DNA of 64,000 nucleotides from Pleurotus djamor (Eukaryota; Basidiomycota; Agaricomycetes; Agaricales; Pleurotaceae): NCBI GenBank assembly GCA_029747585.1, contig JAPEVF010000044.1, positions 1 to 64,000 of the forward strand, read 5' to 3'. Shown piece by piece: positions 48,646 to 59,364 of this stretch (position 1 is its first letter; each line of letters starts with the position of its first letter). The notes under the pieces were generated by a model. It saw only the letters and a program-made list of their open reading frames with translations, ran no database searches and was not told where the DNA came from. The position numbers and the translations under genes were made by a program.

Positions 48646-49518
48646 TCACATGATACCCTCAATCGCAGCGGCACCATTCGAGCGACATATGAAGCTTCCC
48701 GTATGAGGGAAGGCTCTCAGATCTTGCACAGACGAGAATATCGGCACAGCAGAGCCAGAACATGTATCTCCCCTTGTAACAACCGAATCAGCAAACCACG
48801 AACAAACAGACAAAGGCTACGGATAAACTCACTCATACAACACACAGTTGCTCGAACTAGCCAAGTGCATTGGTTATTGACGTATTCTTGGGTTGTGCAC
48901 TGTCCGCGGTAATTGGGTCCTTCGCAGAAGAACGCCGACCACGCAGAGAGACCACCTTGTCGGCGTTCAAGGTCAAGGTGATGGAGGTAAGACCGCTTCT
49001 CGACTTCGGGGACATCCAAAGTTCCCTGGTTTCCCGTGGGAGAGGAGCTATGGCGGGACAACTGCACGCAACGCTTCATGAGTTGGTAAGGTGTGGCGTC
49101 GCGTTCGTCGGTGTCGCGGGTGTTCTTGCCATGAGCGAGGAGAGTGGGTACCTCGTTGTCGAGATGACGAACAACGATCGGGAGGGGACGTGTGGGGGAT
49201 TTTATCCCTTGTGGATATTTCTTCGCCGTTGAGTTTGAGATCGGTGTTTGCGAGATCAAGGAGAGGGATGGTAAGGTCCTCTCCACGTTTGAGCAGACGA
49301 CCCAAGCCTCCAGAAACACCACCCTTTCCGAGTCCGAGATGGGAGAGTATAGGCAAGCTCGTCAACGTCTTCGTAAGGCCAACAAGGTTCTCTGTGCCAA
49401 GGTGTCCGTTGTGGTCGGATGTGAGTTTGAGGACGGTGTCAACGACAGGAAGATCGCGCTTCTGCTCGTCGCACTTGAGGAGCGCAAGGAGGCCTTCGTC
49501 ATTCTTCAGGAAGTTCAA
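48646..49518 (-). pseudogene. Small secreted-type Cys protein gene, frame-damaged
   Basis: Two long minus-strand frames overlap but do not join cleanly. The upstream one reads LLALLKCDEQKRDLPVVDTV and on to KLNGEEIST. The downstream one has dibasic sites (VEKR, LERRQ), like Kex2 processing sites, then LSAWSAFFCEGPNYRGQCTT and NNQCTWL. A third piece after a GTATGA...ACAAG intron reads LGDTCSGSAVPIFSSVQDLR and SFICRSNG. The spacing of Cys and aromatic residues recalls beta/gamma-crystallin-like small secreted proteins. At least two single-base frame changes are needed to connect the parts, so it is either a pseudogene or affected by sequence errors. The start is not found; a truncated MITE end lies at 49748, close to where it should be. 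Confidence 0.4.
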
Positions 49519-49747
49519 CTAAGTTCAAGCGCTGAAGCAGACAACGCCACGATTTATTATTCAGCATGATAACTGGGTGTGGGAATGACAAACTAACAAA
49601 TAGATACAAAGCGATTGACCAATCAAAAACCCGCTAGAAAATAGGACTATCCAATCAGAAATCAAAAAACTCTGAAATTACATAATTTGTCAACGATCCC
49701 ACTAACGGTTGGGAAAAGAACGAGCCTCCATTTCATTTCGGACTCGT

Positions 49748-50169
49748 AATAATGCACACCCCCGATTTGGCAAAAGGGCGCTTAACTCGTTTCTCCTCGT
49801 CTTCTCCCCCAAAAGCCCCATCTTTTATACATTCTAAGGCAGATTCGAGACAATATCTCATCATGAGGATGAATACAAAGCAGGTTTAAGGATTCTAATG
49901 GGTAAAAAGAGGCTAATATTCGGTCCAGTGACTCTGAGTTCTCAAAAAGTGCGAAGGAAATGACTTTTAAGGGCTGATAATGTAATTGCTGAAGTAGCGG
50001 AACTGACAAAACCTTTGTAGGACCTTCCAAAGTCTGGCCTGATCAACTGGAGGTGGATAAGCATTGCGTTTAAGCAGAAGAGGTGTTGATTGAGGCACCG
50101 GGGAGGAGAACGAATAGCTAAGCGCCCCGTTGCCAAATCGGGGGTGTGCATTATTTTTTGCCGTCACTG
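49748..50169. mobile_element. Tc1/mariner-type MITE, copy 2, one end truncated
   Basis: Inverted orientation relative to copy 1 at 46416. The right end is complete (TTTTTTGCCGTCACTG followed by TA). The left end begins at TAATAATGCACACCC and lacks the outer ~16 bases (CAGTGACGGCAAAAAA), so it can no longer have functional ends. The interior is similar to copy 1 along its whole length, with scattered substitutions and small indels. Confidence 0.85.
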
Positions 50170-50294
50170 TATATATACACGGTAAACGGGTGCGGGAGTG
50201 CGGGAACGAGGTGCAGCATCTGGTTACGGATAAGTACGTACTCAAGTAATGTCCACGGCGTTATCGGTATGACATCCTCTTTCGACACATATCA

Positions 50295-51953
50295 CTAGCT
50301 TGATTCCTCCTCCAAGTCATCGTACTCCTGCTTTTCCATCGCCGCAGCAGACTCGGCCATCAGTCGCCTCTCAATCACCAAATCCGCATACTCCGTTGGG
50401 GAAATGACATTGCCCACCAACAAAACATCATAGGGCGTCATAACCCCCTTCGAGATGTCGATATCGATGATATGTTTACCTGGGGCGAAGATATTGGTCG
50501 TGGCAAAAAAGTCCAAGCGGATTGTCCTCGAGAATGTCGGCATGCGGACAGACTCCAGACCATCTCTGATTTGCTTGGGCACCATTGGATAAAGACTCCA
50601 GCCCCGCTTATAGTCCATTCTGTCAACGTGCCAGTTATGGGACTTGATTTCGACTTCCGCCAAGATCTGTTCTTGGCTGGCAGATATAATCGGGGATCTT
50701 GTGATGTGGATGCTTGGTTTCCAGACGACGATGCCACCATAATCGATGTTTGTACCATACTGGTGCCAGCCCACCTCGAATTCGTGGAAGTAGTCCCAAT
50801 CAGCTCGCCCATCTCTAATTCGGAGATCCAATGGTGACTGGGAGAGCCTCCAGTTGATTTGGCCGACACTCAACCCCCCATACCATTTGCGCTTCGTAAA
50901 GTCGCCTATGACATGATGGTCGAGGCGCAAGTCAAGTTTGAACCCATCAGTGGTGCTATTGGATGTGACGGATTCAAACGACTTCTTTCCTTCACCATCT
51001 CGCAAATCCTTCAACGAATCGAGTAGGAACCTTTCACGGAATAACTTGTTTCGAATGATGATGCTCGCAGAGTAGCCTCTCGGAATGGGAAGCGCCTCCA
51101 TTCCTTTTTTCCCGGGGAGCTGGAATACACGAGTTTGATTCCCTGGTGCGTTTCCGGAGTCCTTGGTCTTAATGTATACAGACAGGCAGGAATTCTCATC
51201 GTCACGATGAAGAGTGAAGGCCATCGCTTCGGGAGTCAAATAGGTGGCGCCTTGCGTGTGTGTAGGGGCGACGGCGGCGAGGGAGTACTGCACGGTGCTG
51301 ACATGCTCCTTCATCCATTTAGCGAGGACAGGAGCGAGTGGTTGGAAAGTATTCGAGAGCGCATCGGGGCACTCGATGGAGAAGACGGAAGATGACGTGT
51401 TGTCGAAGTTAAAGACGACATGGAGTTTGGTGTCGGGATGGTCGTCAAAGGTGATAGGAACGCGACCTGGCTAGATGTAGAGTTAGATTTTGCCAGACTT
51501 GCAGGATGTCAAGTGGCGTACCGTGGGGTTGCTGCCTTTGGTGTCCCCCTCGCGGGCCCGGACGGACTGGAGAGGAATAGAGGCAACGAATGCGCAGCCC
51601 GGCGGTATGTTCTTCCAGGGATATGAGTCGCCATTTCGTTTCTCGCCCTTGACGCGATAGCGCCCATTCAAGGTCATTTCGAGGTGAGCGTGGCCATCGC
51701 CGTCCTTTTTGAAGGACAATGTCGTGAAGGCAAGGTTGACCTCCCACTCCATTTCATATTCATCGTCTTCCCTCGGATCGTAGTGGGTAGTAACGGGCTT
51801 GATAACCTTGAGAGCGTCTTTGGCAGACCAAATCGTTTTGAGTAGGTTGTTCAACCTGTCGACCGAATAGCTGACGATAACGTCCCAGTTTTGAGTGGTT
51901 TCTGCGCTTTTCATACCGTCCACGAGGGTGCTAAGATCTAGCAGCTTGGACAT
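50295..51953 (-). CDS. P47/OrfX-like TULIP-fold protein
   Basis: Two exons (51953-51522, 51470-50295) make a 535 aa soluble protein without a signal peptide. The N-terminus has NWDVIVSYSVDRLNNLLKTI (residues ~22-41), the amphipathic opening helix typical of P47/OrfX proteins, whose start reads (G)WD(V/T)xxAxSxxxxNxxL. Two further features keep family order: VSTVQYSLAAVAPTHTQGAT then YLTPEAMAFTLHRDD; and LPIPRGYSASIIIRNKLFRE, comparable to the LPxGYxxxFLISxxLF region. The C-terminal half is beta-rich. TULIP proteins bind lipids or hydrophobic ligands; bacterial P47/OrfX proteins accompany neurotoxin-like gene clusters. Assignment is by motif order only and is moderately sure. Divergent from the 925 aa gene at 52565, sharing its promoter region. 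Confidence 0.6.
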
Positions 51954-52564
51954 GGTAGCGATGATCTGAGCGAGCACAGAAAGTCAGTAAGTGCATATCT
52001 CTGTGACAGTGCGTGGTGGCTGACCTGAGTGAAGCGTTGGTGAGTTGATTGTTGTGAATGACCTCGACATTCATTATTTCGATCCTCTTATACAGAAGTC
52101 CCGCCATTGTCTTCGTCGTGCCTTCGTTCTAGAAAACGCACGTACTCCATCACAAGAGGCAAGCGATGAGACGCATCAAGTCGGAACCCCCCTAGCACCG
52201 GAAGGCTCTGCTGCCAAGCCGCGATGTTTAGCATGGGAAGCTCTTGGGAGCCTGTGTCGTTCTTGCGATTTGTCCAAAGCTGGTTCAAAGTGACTCGCTC
52301 ATCGATAGTTTGTGGTGGGCTAAGCGTTTCTAGAAGTAAATTCTCGCAGATTACCGAAAAGCGGATCAACTGATGTGGCGTCGGATGCTCTGCAACGCCG
52401 GAAAGCTCTACCCACTACACCCATCATGTCAAGATCAATCAAAACAAATTCACCGCGCCTGCCTGGACCGTTCACCTGATAATATTTCTACTCTCAATGG
52501 CAAGACGAGAGTCTGAAAAAGCCTCCTTGACTTCCGCAATCAACCAATTGCGACAATCGCAAGG
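51954..52564. promoter_or_regulatory. Shared intergenic region of a divergent pair
   Basis: 611 bp between the two divergent start codons. No recognisable gene and no clear TATA box. It must hold both promoters, so the two genes could be co-regulated. Confidence 0.5.
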
Positions 52565-55450
52565 ATGCAGACGATAACCCGCAAATTTGTGAACGAAGAT
52601 GGCACTGTCCTCTATACTACTTCGTTAACCCTTGCGTCGGCACCCTATCGTCTGAACCCCCTCATCTTCAAGGGCTACACGCGCAATTATGTGTTTACCA
52701 ACGACTGCACTCTCGATGTCCCCATGGCACCGTTTAAAGAAGCAGAAGACGGGAACGATGACCATGGCCATGACGACGTCAACAAACAACCGAAGACCAT
52801 ATCGCTACACACGGGGAGTCTCGTGGTCAAGCATGAGAACGCCGTGCTCGACGCCAGTGGCCGAACCGCCTCCACGTCCAACGACCCAAATGGGATTGAT
52901 GGTGGCCAGATCTACTTCTCTTCCAGCAACTTCGACGTTGGCCACCCCATCAAACTAACCTGCCGAGGAGGGAATGGTTTCAACATGTTGTCCAGCGAAA
53001 AAATCATCGATGGAGGTAACGGTGGTAATGGTGGAACGATCAAGCTTTTCTGTGCCGACACGTACCTTCATCTTCTGAACATTGCCGTCGCTTGGTTCAA
53101 ATTGAAAGACGAACGAGCGAAGAAGGACGCGCGGCGAGACTGGGTCAACGAATTGCAGCGCGTTATAACACATCCACCCCCTCTCACCCGTGACATTGAC
53201 AAGCTTGACGACGCGATCACTAAGTCCGACGATTTCGAACAGTCGACGGAAGACCTAGTAGATGCAGTATGCGCAGGTCTACAAGCATCTAGCGACCGTT
53301 TCTTGGCATCGAACGTTCTTGACGTCGACGGCGGTCTCTATGGCGTCGGCAGTGGTGGAGGGAGAAATGGCAAAGCTGGTACGATGGGAGAGGCCCGCTT
53401 GACTAGCATGCGCCTGAAATCTCGAGCGAACAGCACGATGATCTTTATTCATCCTGACCAGGTCGCCATGACCATCCGAGACATCGAGGACGACTATTTC
53501 CTTGGCACAGATGAATCCCTTCTTCGCTGTGGCTCAGCCCTTGAGGATTTGATTCGACGCATCAACTTTTTCGATTCACTTACTGAAAAGCACGCTCTCT
53601 ACCAAGCTTATGTTGAACAAGAAGCAGAGTACTTCGTTCTTCATCCAGATCCCGGCGTTTCAACCTCCGTCCCTTCTATCCGGGATAGCTTAAAGAAAGC
53701 CAAGGTGACTTGAGATTTCCCCTCCGTAAATCCTCTCCTCACCCTGTTTCGTTTACAGAACTATGCGTTACAACTCTCACAAGGCTTGGATGTCTATGGC
53801 CATCGTCGTGGATGGGTTCCGCGCGGGTCTTTCCATTTCTACAAGGACTATTTGAAGGAACTCATCGACGCCCACGGGGACATCGAGACCAATTATTGGT
53901 ACTACAAAGATGCAAATCTCAGTCAAGCGAAGCGGATTGAAGCCATACGAGTCGGACAGGACAAAGCACTTCACATCATCCGTCGTGCGGAGTCCGACAT
54001 GGCCTATTATGTCCAAGACCTTCAAACGACCCAGACCCTCATCGCTGCCTTAACCGACCCCCTACCATACAGACGAATCGAATTGCTCGAAGCCATTAAG
54101 AAAGCTGCCGAAGAAATCAACGACACCCTTTCTGTGACTTTGGCCAATTTCGTCAAAGTTGTCACTGCGATTATCACTGCGCCGGGGATCTCAGGTAGAG
54201 TCATCACGGGGATAGGGTCAATTTTAGAGGGTGTGGATGCGATCTCAAAGACCAAGATCGAAAGAAAATACATACTGAAGAAGGTGCGAGCCAGCTTCGT
54301 ACCACGATCACCTAGTTACTGATCATCCAACTCTTAGATCGAAGTTATTACGGGTGACTTGAAAGGCATCGAACACGGGCTCAAAGTGATCGAGGATGGC
54401 ACTTATCAGATCGATGATCCAGGCGCGACGAAATTACTGATGGAGGAAGAAAAACTAATGGAGATCATCGAGGAATACCGCAACCTGTTGAAGGCGGCAA
54501 CTGTCCAGCATATCAAATCTAAGTTCGATAACTACGTCAAAGCCGTCCTTATTCGAAACAATGCCCTCGTGCATTACAACATGGACATCGTTCTCTACCA
54601 AGAAGCAGAAGCGGATCTCTCCATCCAAGAGCGTCAGCTTGCTATCCTCGCTCGTACACAACTTGACAAGGTCGACCTGGAGCTACCCAGTATTGCTGCT
54701 TATGTCGAACGATCTTTCTTTGCCACTACAAGCCAAATTTTAAGGATGGTTTACCGTACCCAACGAGCCTTGGCTTTCTACGCGCTCCAACCCGATCTTT
54801 CCTATCTTTCAGACTTACGTGGGAAGGGCTTCAGACGTCGAGGGATATCAGCTGCTCTCAAGTCAGCCAAAGTCCATATCTACGCGGCCTACGAAACGGC
54901 GACGACCTCGTTCCCAAGTCACCGTCAAAACTTTGGCTACCACAAGAACGATCAATTGAGTGGCGATCCCATCACCATTACACTTGATCAGAGCGAACTT
55001 GAGGCTCTCAAAGCGGACAAGGAGGTACTGGTGGCGATTCGCGCGGCGCTTGCAGACACGAAGAAAGAGAATAACTCGTTCGCTGGATTGGCCGACGTGA
55101 GGGTCTCCAACCTCCGAGTTTACATGGAGGGTGCACAGACCGACGACAACGTCTTGACCATATTGATCGAACATCTTGGGCAGGAAACTATTGTCAATAG
55201 CTCGGGGAAGTCTTTCAATTTCCACCACGATCCCCTTACCTTCCAATTCCGATATTCCCTCGTTGACCGCAAGAACATTCAAATCGATGGAGATCTTTCA
55301 GACGAGTTCTTGAAAGAGTATGCACCCCCGGGACCGTTCACTTCATGGCGCCTCCGAATTGTCGATGCCCACAATATGAATGTTAACCTCTCCGGTCTGA
55401 CCAAGTGTTGGTTTGAATTTTCTGGATCTGCTAGAGCGTTTACAGTCTAA
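52565..55450 (+). CDS. Unrecognised 925 aa protein, toxin-like layout
   Basis: Three exons (52565-53704, 53759-54283, 54338-55450) in phase. Residues 1-~380 are beta-rich with Gly clusters (GGNGGNGG near 150, GGLYGVGSGGGRNG near 255), as in repetitive beta-solenoid folds. Residues ~380-700 are long amphipathic helices, with one hydrophobic segment (FVKVVTAIITAPGISGRVIT, about 510-530) next to Gly-rich turns. The C-terminal ~180 residues return to beta strands (VRVSNLRVYMEG...WFEFSGSARAF). There is no signal peptide and no enzymatic motif. A helical bundle with one embedded hydrophobic segment is the layout of alpha-pore-forming proteins, but this is an analogy, not homology. Divergently paired with the P47-like gene. 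Confidence 0.8.
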
Positions 55451-55707
55451 GCGTACCAAGAATTATGTGTGTATCTACGCCGTGTCGTTACTTTCTCCCC
55501 TTTCAGACTCGTTCAGACTATGAATGATCAGTGATATCGAGCACGCTTCGATTGTGAGTCCAGCCACAGGCGGCTCCCCCTAACTTCGTCCCCCGTCATG
55601 TCCGTCATGTATTCCCGCCCTCGCAGGTGTGTTTCTTACGCTCACTCTCCTTTCATCTTATCCCTACCATCAATAACATAACACGCCTTAACGAAGAACG
55701 CGTAATA
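55451..55707. other. Intergenic region
   Basis: Short spacer; no gene or CaaX frame seen. Confidence 0.5.
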
Positions 55708-57622
55708 ATGTCGTCTAATCCTGCTCTCGTCGCGTACGTTCGTCCACTCGCCTGATTAACCTCGCCGCTGATGTCGATGAATACCCATTCCAGCCATTCG
55801 TATATGTTCATTGGCCTAGCCGTCAATATTTGGCTTTATGGAATCATGACCACCCAAGTCTATCTATATTATAAGGATTATCCTAAGCGAGTCCTTCTCT
55901 CAGCATCGCCTTTAAAGTACGATGCTAATTCAATAATTATTGGAAACAGAGATAAAATATGGCTCAAGGCGTTGGTACGGACCACTTTGAAATCTCCTTC
56001 GTTGCTCTCCATAGGACGCGCCGCTTGCTTCCTAGGTCGCTGCTTTGACCCTTGCCGATACTCTAAACACCGTCTTTTTGTTCGTTTACCTATACAACTC
56101 CCTAATCCTTCACTACAGTACGCTTTGTCCTCTCTTCCTCCTGCTCGCAATTTGTCTGAATCTCTCCTAGATGATCCACCGTACCTCGGGGATCCTGACT
56201 GGATTTTTGCTACCGGTGACTTGAGTTTCAATGCTTTGCCCGACTTTCAATAGTATTACTCAGACACGAATGCATCTCTAGATCCAGCGTTGACGGTATG
56301 GATACCTCTTTCCTGAAGCTTCAAAGCTGCTGGCTGATCCAATCCCTTAGGGTATTATTGCGACCATGGTTCAATTATTTTTTGCCTGGAGAATTCTCGT
56401 CCTTACGAGCAATTGGATATTCTTCTCCATTGTCTCGAGTTGTGCAGTTGCAGGTTTAGGCAAGTGCCCTTCTTACTAAGTGGCTAGTGTTAAATGACGA
56501 ACAGTCTCACCCAGTGGCTGCAATATTAACCGCTGTGGACGTCGTGAAATCGACTAGTTTCGAAGAGTTTCGGAAATTCAAGGTACTTCATCGTTTCTAT
56601 GAAGGCGATCTTCGTTCATATCGAATTTCTGGTGTAGACTCTCGTCATCATCTGGCTCGCAGCCGAGGCTCTCGGAGACTTGACTATCACGGGAATTCTA
56701 GTGACCTACCTGTAAGTATCCATCGCTTGGTCTTCTTTCTTAGCCCTCAGCGATTATTTTAGGGTGAGTAAACATCGATGACATGTCGCTATGCACTTAT
56801 CTCTGTCGAAGAAAACCCACAAAACGGGATTCCCGTCTTCGGACAAGCTCGTTGATAGGATTATTCGCCGTCCGTGATCATTATTTTTGGTTCCTCTCGT
56901 CCGCGCGTTCAAATTGGGTGCCTCTTCAGTGACTATTCAGACTGGGTTCGCTACCTCGGTATGCGCGTTGCTTGATCTTTTGTTCTTCCTCTTGTTTGTG
57001 AGTGCTATGACTCATTCTAATAACGCACTGACTCCATCTTAATGCGCCTTATAGCCAAATGGACTGTGCGTTTAAAACCACACACTCTGGTGGATCGTTT
57101 CCTCACGTCAAAGTCTTAGGCATCTAGTATTCAACTTTGCGCTATCAAAGCTCTACGCGAACTCCCTGATGTCAACACTAAACTCAAGAATGGGCTGGCG
57201 ATTCTCTACAACGGTTGGATCAGTGAACGCCAATGTTCTTACACCATCGGCAGGCTTTTCATTGGAAGTTACGTCGGACGCTCCGACGTTGGTAAGTCCT
57301 AATTTACTCCAATTTCCACTTGCGTGATCACTGATGGTATCCGCAGAGCGACGAACGCTCGCAACTGTCCTCCATGCCCCCGATGCGGTTTAATACACGG
57401 CCGTTGGAAATATTCACTTCCTCCGAGTCGCATGAGTTCAGAGATGCCGATTATCCCATCATACCTAGTAGGAGTTTAGGCGGAGGAGGCGTTATCAAGA
57501 GGAAGATCTCTCAAAACGGCCATGACTCCCCCAGTATCAACAGCGGAGAGTGCTCTGGGGAGATACACGGCACAAAGAGGGTTTCAGCGGCAGAGACTCT
57601 GGTTGGGGATCCTAGGGTGTAG
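55708..57622 (+). CDS. DUF6534-like seven-helix membrane protein
   Basis: A multi-pass membrane protein of the large agaricomycete family now labelled DUF6534; function unknown, sometimes compared with GPCRs. The start MSSNPALVA is joined by a GTACGT intron to HSYMFIGLAVNIWLYGIMTT and QVYLYY (TM1). Then KIWLKALVAALTLADTLNTV and FLFVYLYNSLI (TM2), GIIATMVQLFFAWRILVLT (TM3-4), EFRKFK-VIVIIWLAAEALGD (TM5), KLVDRIIRLTVQTGFATSVC (TM6) and HLVFNFALSKLYANSLMSTLNSR (TM7). A Ser-rich cytoplasmic tail ends VGDPRV-TAG. The conserved QVYLYY, RLTVQTG and SLMSTLNSR motifs are intact. About 8-9 exons. Confidence 0.85.
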
Positions 57623-57922
57623 CCCCTGTGGTACAGTTGCAGTGACTTCTACATTCTATCACTCGCACTATCCTAAGCCCGACATCCTCATTAGCGCAAC
57701 TAGTGATGTATGACCACTACGTATTCAAAATCACACCGACTCTTGGACTAAGGAACATTCCTATGTCGCCCTAAGGTCTCCAGGTACTTCATAAAGTGGC
57801 CAAGAGAATCTGTTCATTTCCTTTTGTCCGTGTGTTGGCACGCTGACTATTTTTCCTGGAGAAGTTCAGGGATGTTACTGAGAGGTGCTGCATTTTATTT
57901 TCGTATCAGCGTTCAGAGTTTA
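57623..57922. other. Intergenic region
   Basis: No gene seen; 5' region of the secreted gene downstream. Confidence 0.5.
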
Positions 57923-59264
57923 CATGGCTGAATATAGAGCTGTCATTCTAGGTATCTTGACGGCTTTGCTCGCCCTGGGGCTCGTCAATGCAGGCTCTGT
58001 GAGAGAGGGTACGTCATTTCCCTTCGTTCACTTCCCGAGTCCACCTTGACAAACGCACCTTCATCTTTATTTATCCAGAATGCAATGATCCGACACCCCC
58101 CTCAGAGGTGACATGCCCCGTAACGGCACAACCCCGCGTCATGGAGAGCATTGACCTGGGTATATCGAAGTGGATATGGACCGGTGAAAATGCCCTTCCC
58201 GCGGCGGTCAACCCGGCAGGTCCACGAACTTTCCGCAAGACGTTTGCTTCGCCCTGTGGAAAGTGCGCCATCAGCACAAAAGTACTCATTACAGCGTGAG
58301 CTATCTCCCTTTCTTCGTGGTTGCTTCCGATAAAGATGGCTGAAACGCGTGTCTTGAAATAGAGAGAACTCTTATAAGCTGTACATCAACGGGCATCTCG
58401 TTGGTTCCGGGTCCAACTTCACCTCTGCCGATGTCCATTACTCCGCTCTCAAATCTCGCTCCAACCTCTTCGCCATCGAAGCCGTAAACAATGGCGGTAC
58501 CGCCGGCGTCATTGCTACCATCCTCATCCAATACTCCGACGGAACCTCAGAGCGAATCATCACCGACGAATCGTGGAGGACATTCATCGGGTCACCGAAG
58601 GACTTCGAATCTCCTCAGACAGATGATGTGAACTGGGGTTTCGCTGCGTTGCAAGGAAAGTACGGGGTGAAGCCTTGGGGTAAACCGACGAAACCACCAG
58701 CGATGTCACTTGTTGATGTTCCGTACATCTGGACGGGCAAGATTAGTTTGAAGACGGCGATTGCTGAGAAGGGGTCCAAGGCCCTTCGGAAGACTTGGGT
58801 TACGCCGGGATGCACTAAGCGAGCTGTTGCTGCTAATGTGGTGCTAAATGTGTACGTTGATCCGTTGAACTTGGGCGCTTTTGTTTTTCTGACTATCGGG
58901 GCTTGACAGCGACAACGAACTAGCATTTTTCGTCAATGGAGTGAAAGTAGAATGGCGCCAGCACTGGTGGATTGGTAGGGCGTACTACATTCCTCCTCCC
59001 GTTTTGGACCCAGACGTCAATATCTTCGCTATCAACGGCACGAATGGTGGTGGACACGCGCATCTCATCGCGAAGATTCACATGTCCTACGATGATGGGT
59101 CTTACGACATTATTACAACGGACGAGACGTGGAAGGCAAACAGCGTTGTCGCTGACAACTTTGCTGACCCGGACTTGGATGATTCAACTTGGGTCAACGC
59201 GACGAGGATCGGTGTTTGGGGAAGATGGCCGTGGAAGTACCAGATCAAGATTCCTAAAGCATGA
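57923..59264 (+). CDS. Secreted protein with two tandem jelly-roll domains
   Basis: Four exons encode ~370 aa. A signal peptide (VILGILTALLALGLVNAG) is followed by two similar halves. Each half opens with a W-x-W-TGE/TGK segment (SKWIWTGENALP; PYIWTGKISLKT), followed by (T)FRKTF/LRKTW, a Cys, DNSYKLYINGHLVGSG versus DNELAFFVNGVKVEW, FAIEAVNNGG versus FAINGTNGGG, and YSDGTSERIITDESWR versus YDDGSYDIITTDETWK. This is the galactose-binding-like (jelly-roll) fold seen in N-terminal domains of alpha-L-rhamnosidases, where it binds sugars. There is no catalytic domain, so a lectin-like role is inferred. Ends QIKIPKA-TGA. Its 3' end lies ~100 bp from the stop of the convergent uL23m gene. Confidence 0.78.
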
Positions 59265-59364
59265 AGAACCGTCGTTTCCGATAATTAGATACTCGTTTTC
59301 ATGAAACTAGATGGCATGACATGATGAGTATGTATCTAGCAAGGTGCGACGACGGACAATGGAA

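Noticed and set aside
49192..49569. 125 aa plus-strand open frame
   Set aside because: It is antisense to the better-supported minus-strand Cys-protein locus and has no recognisable features.
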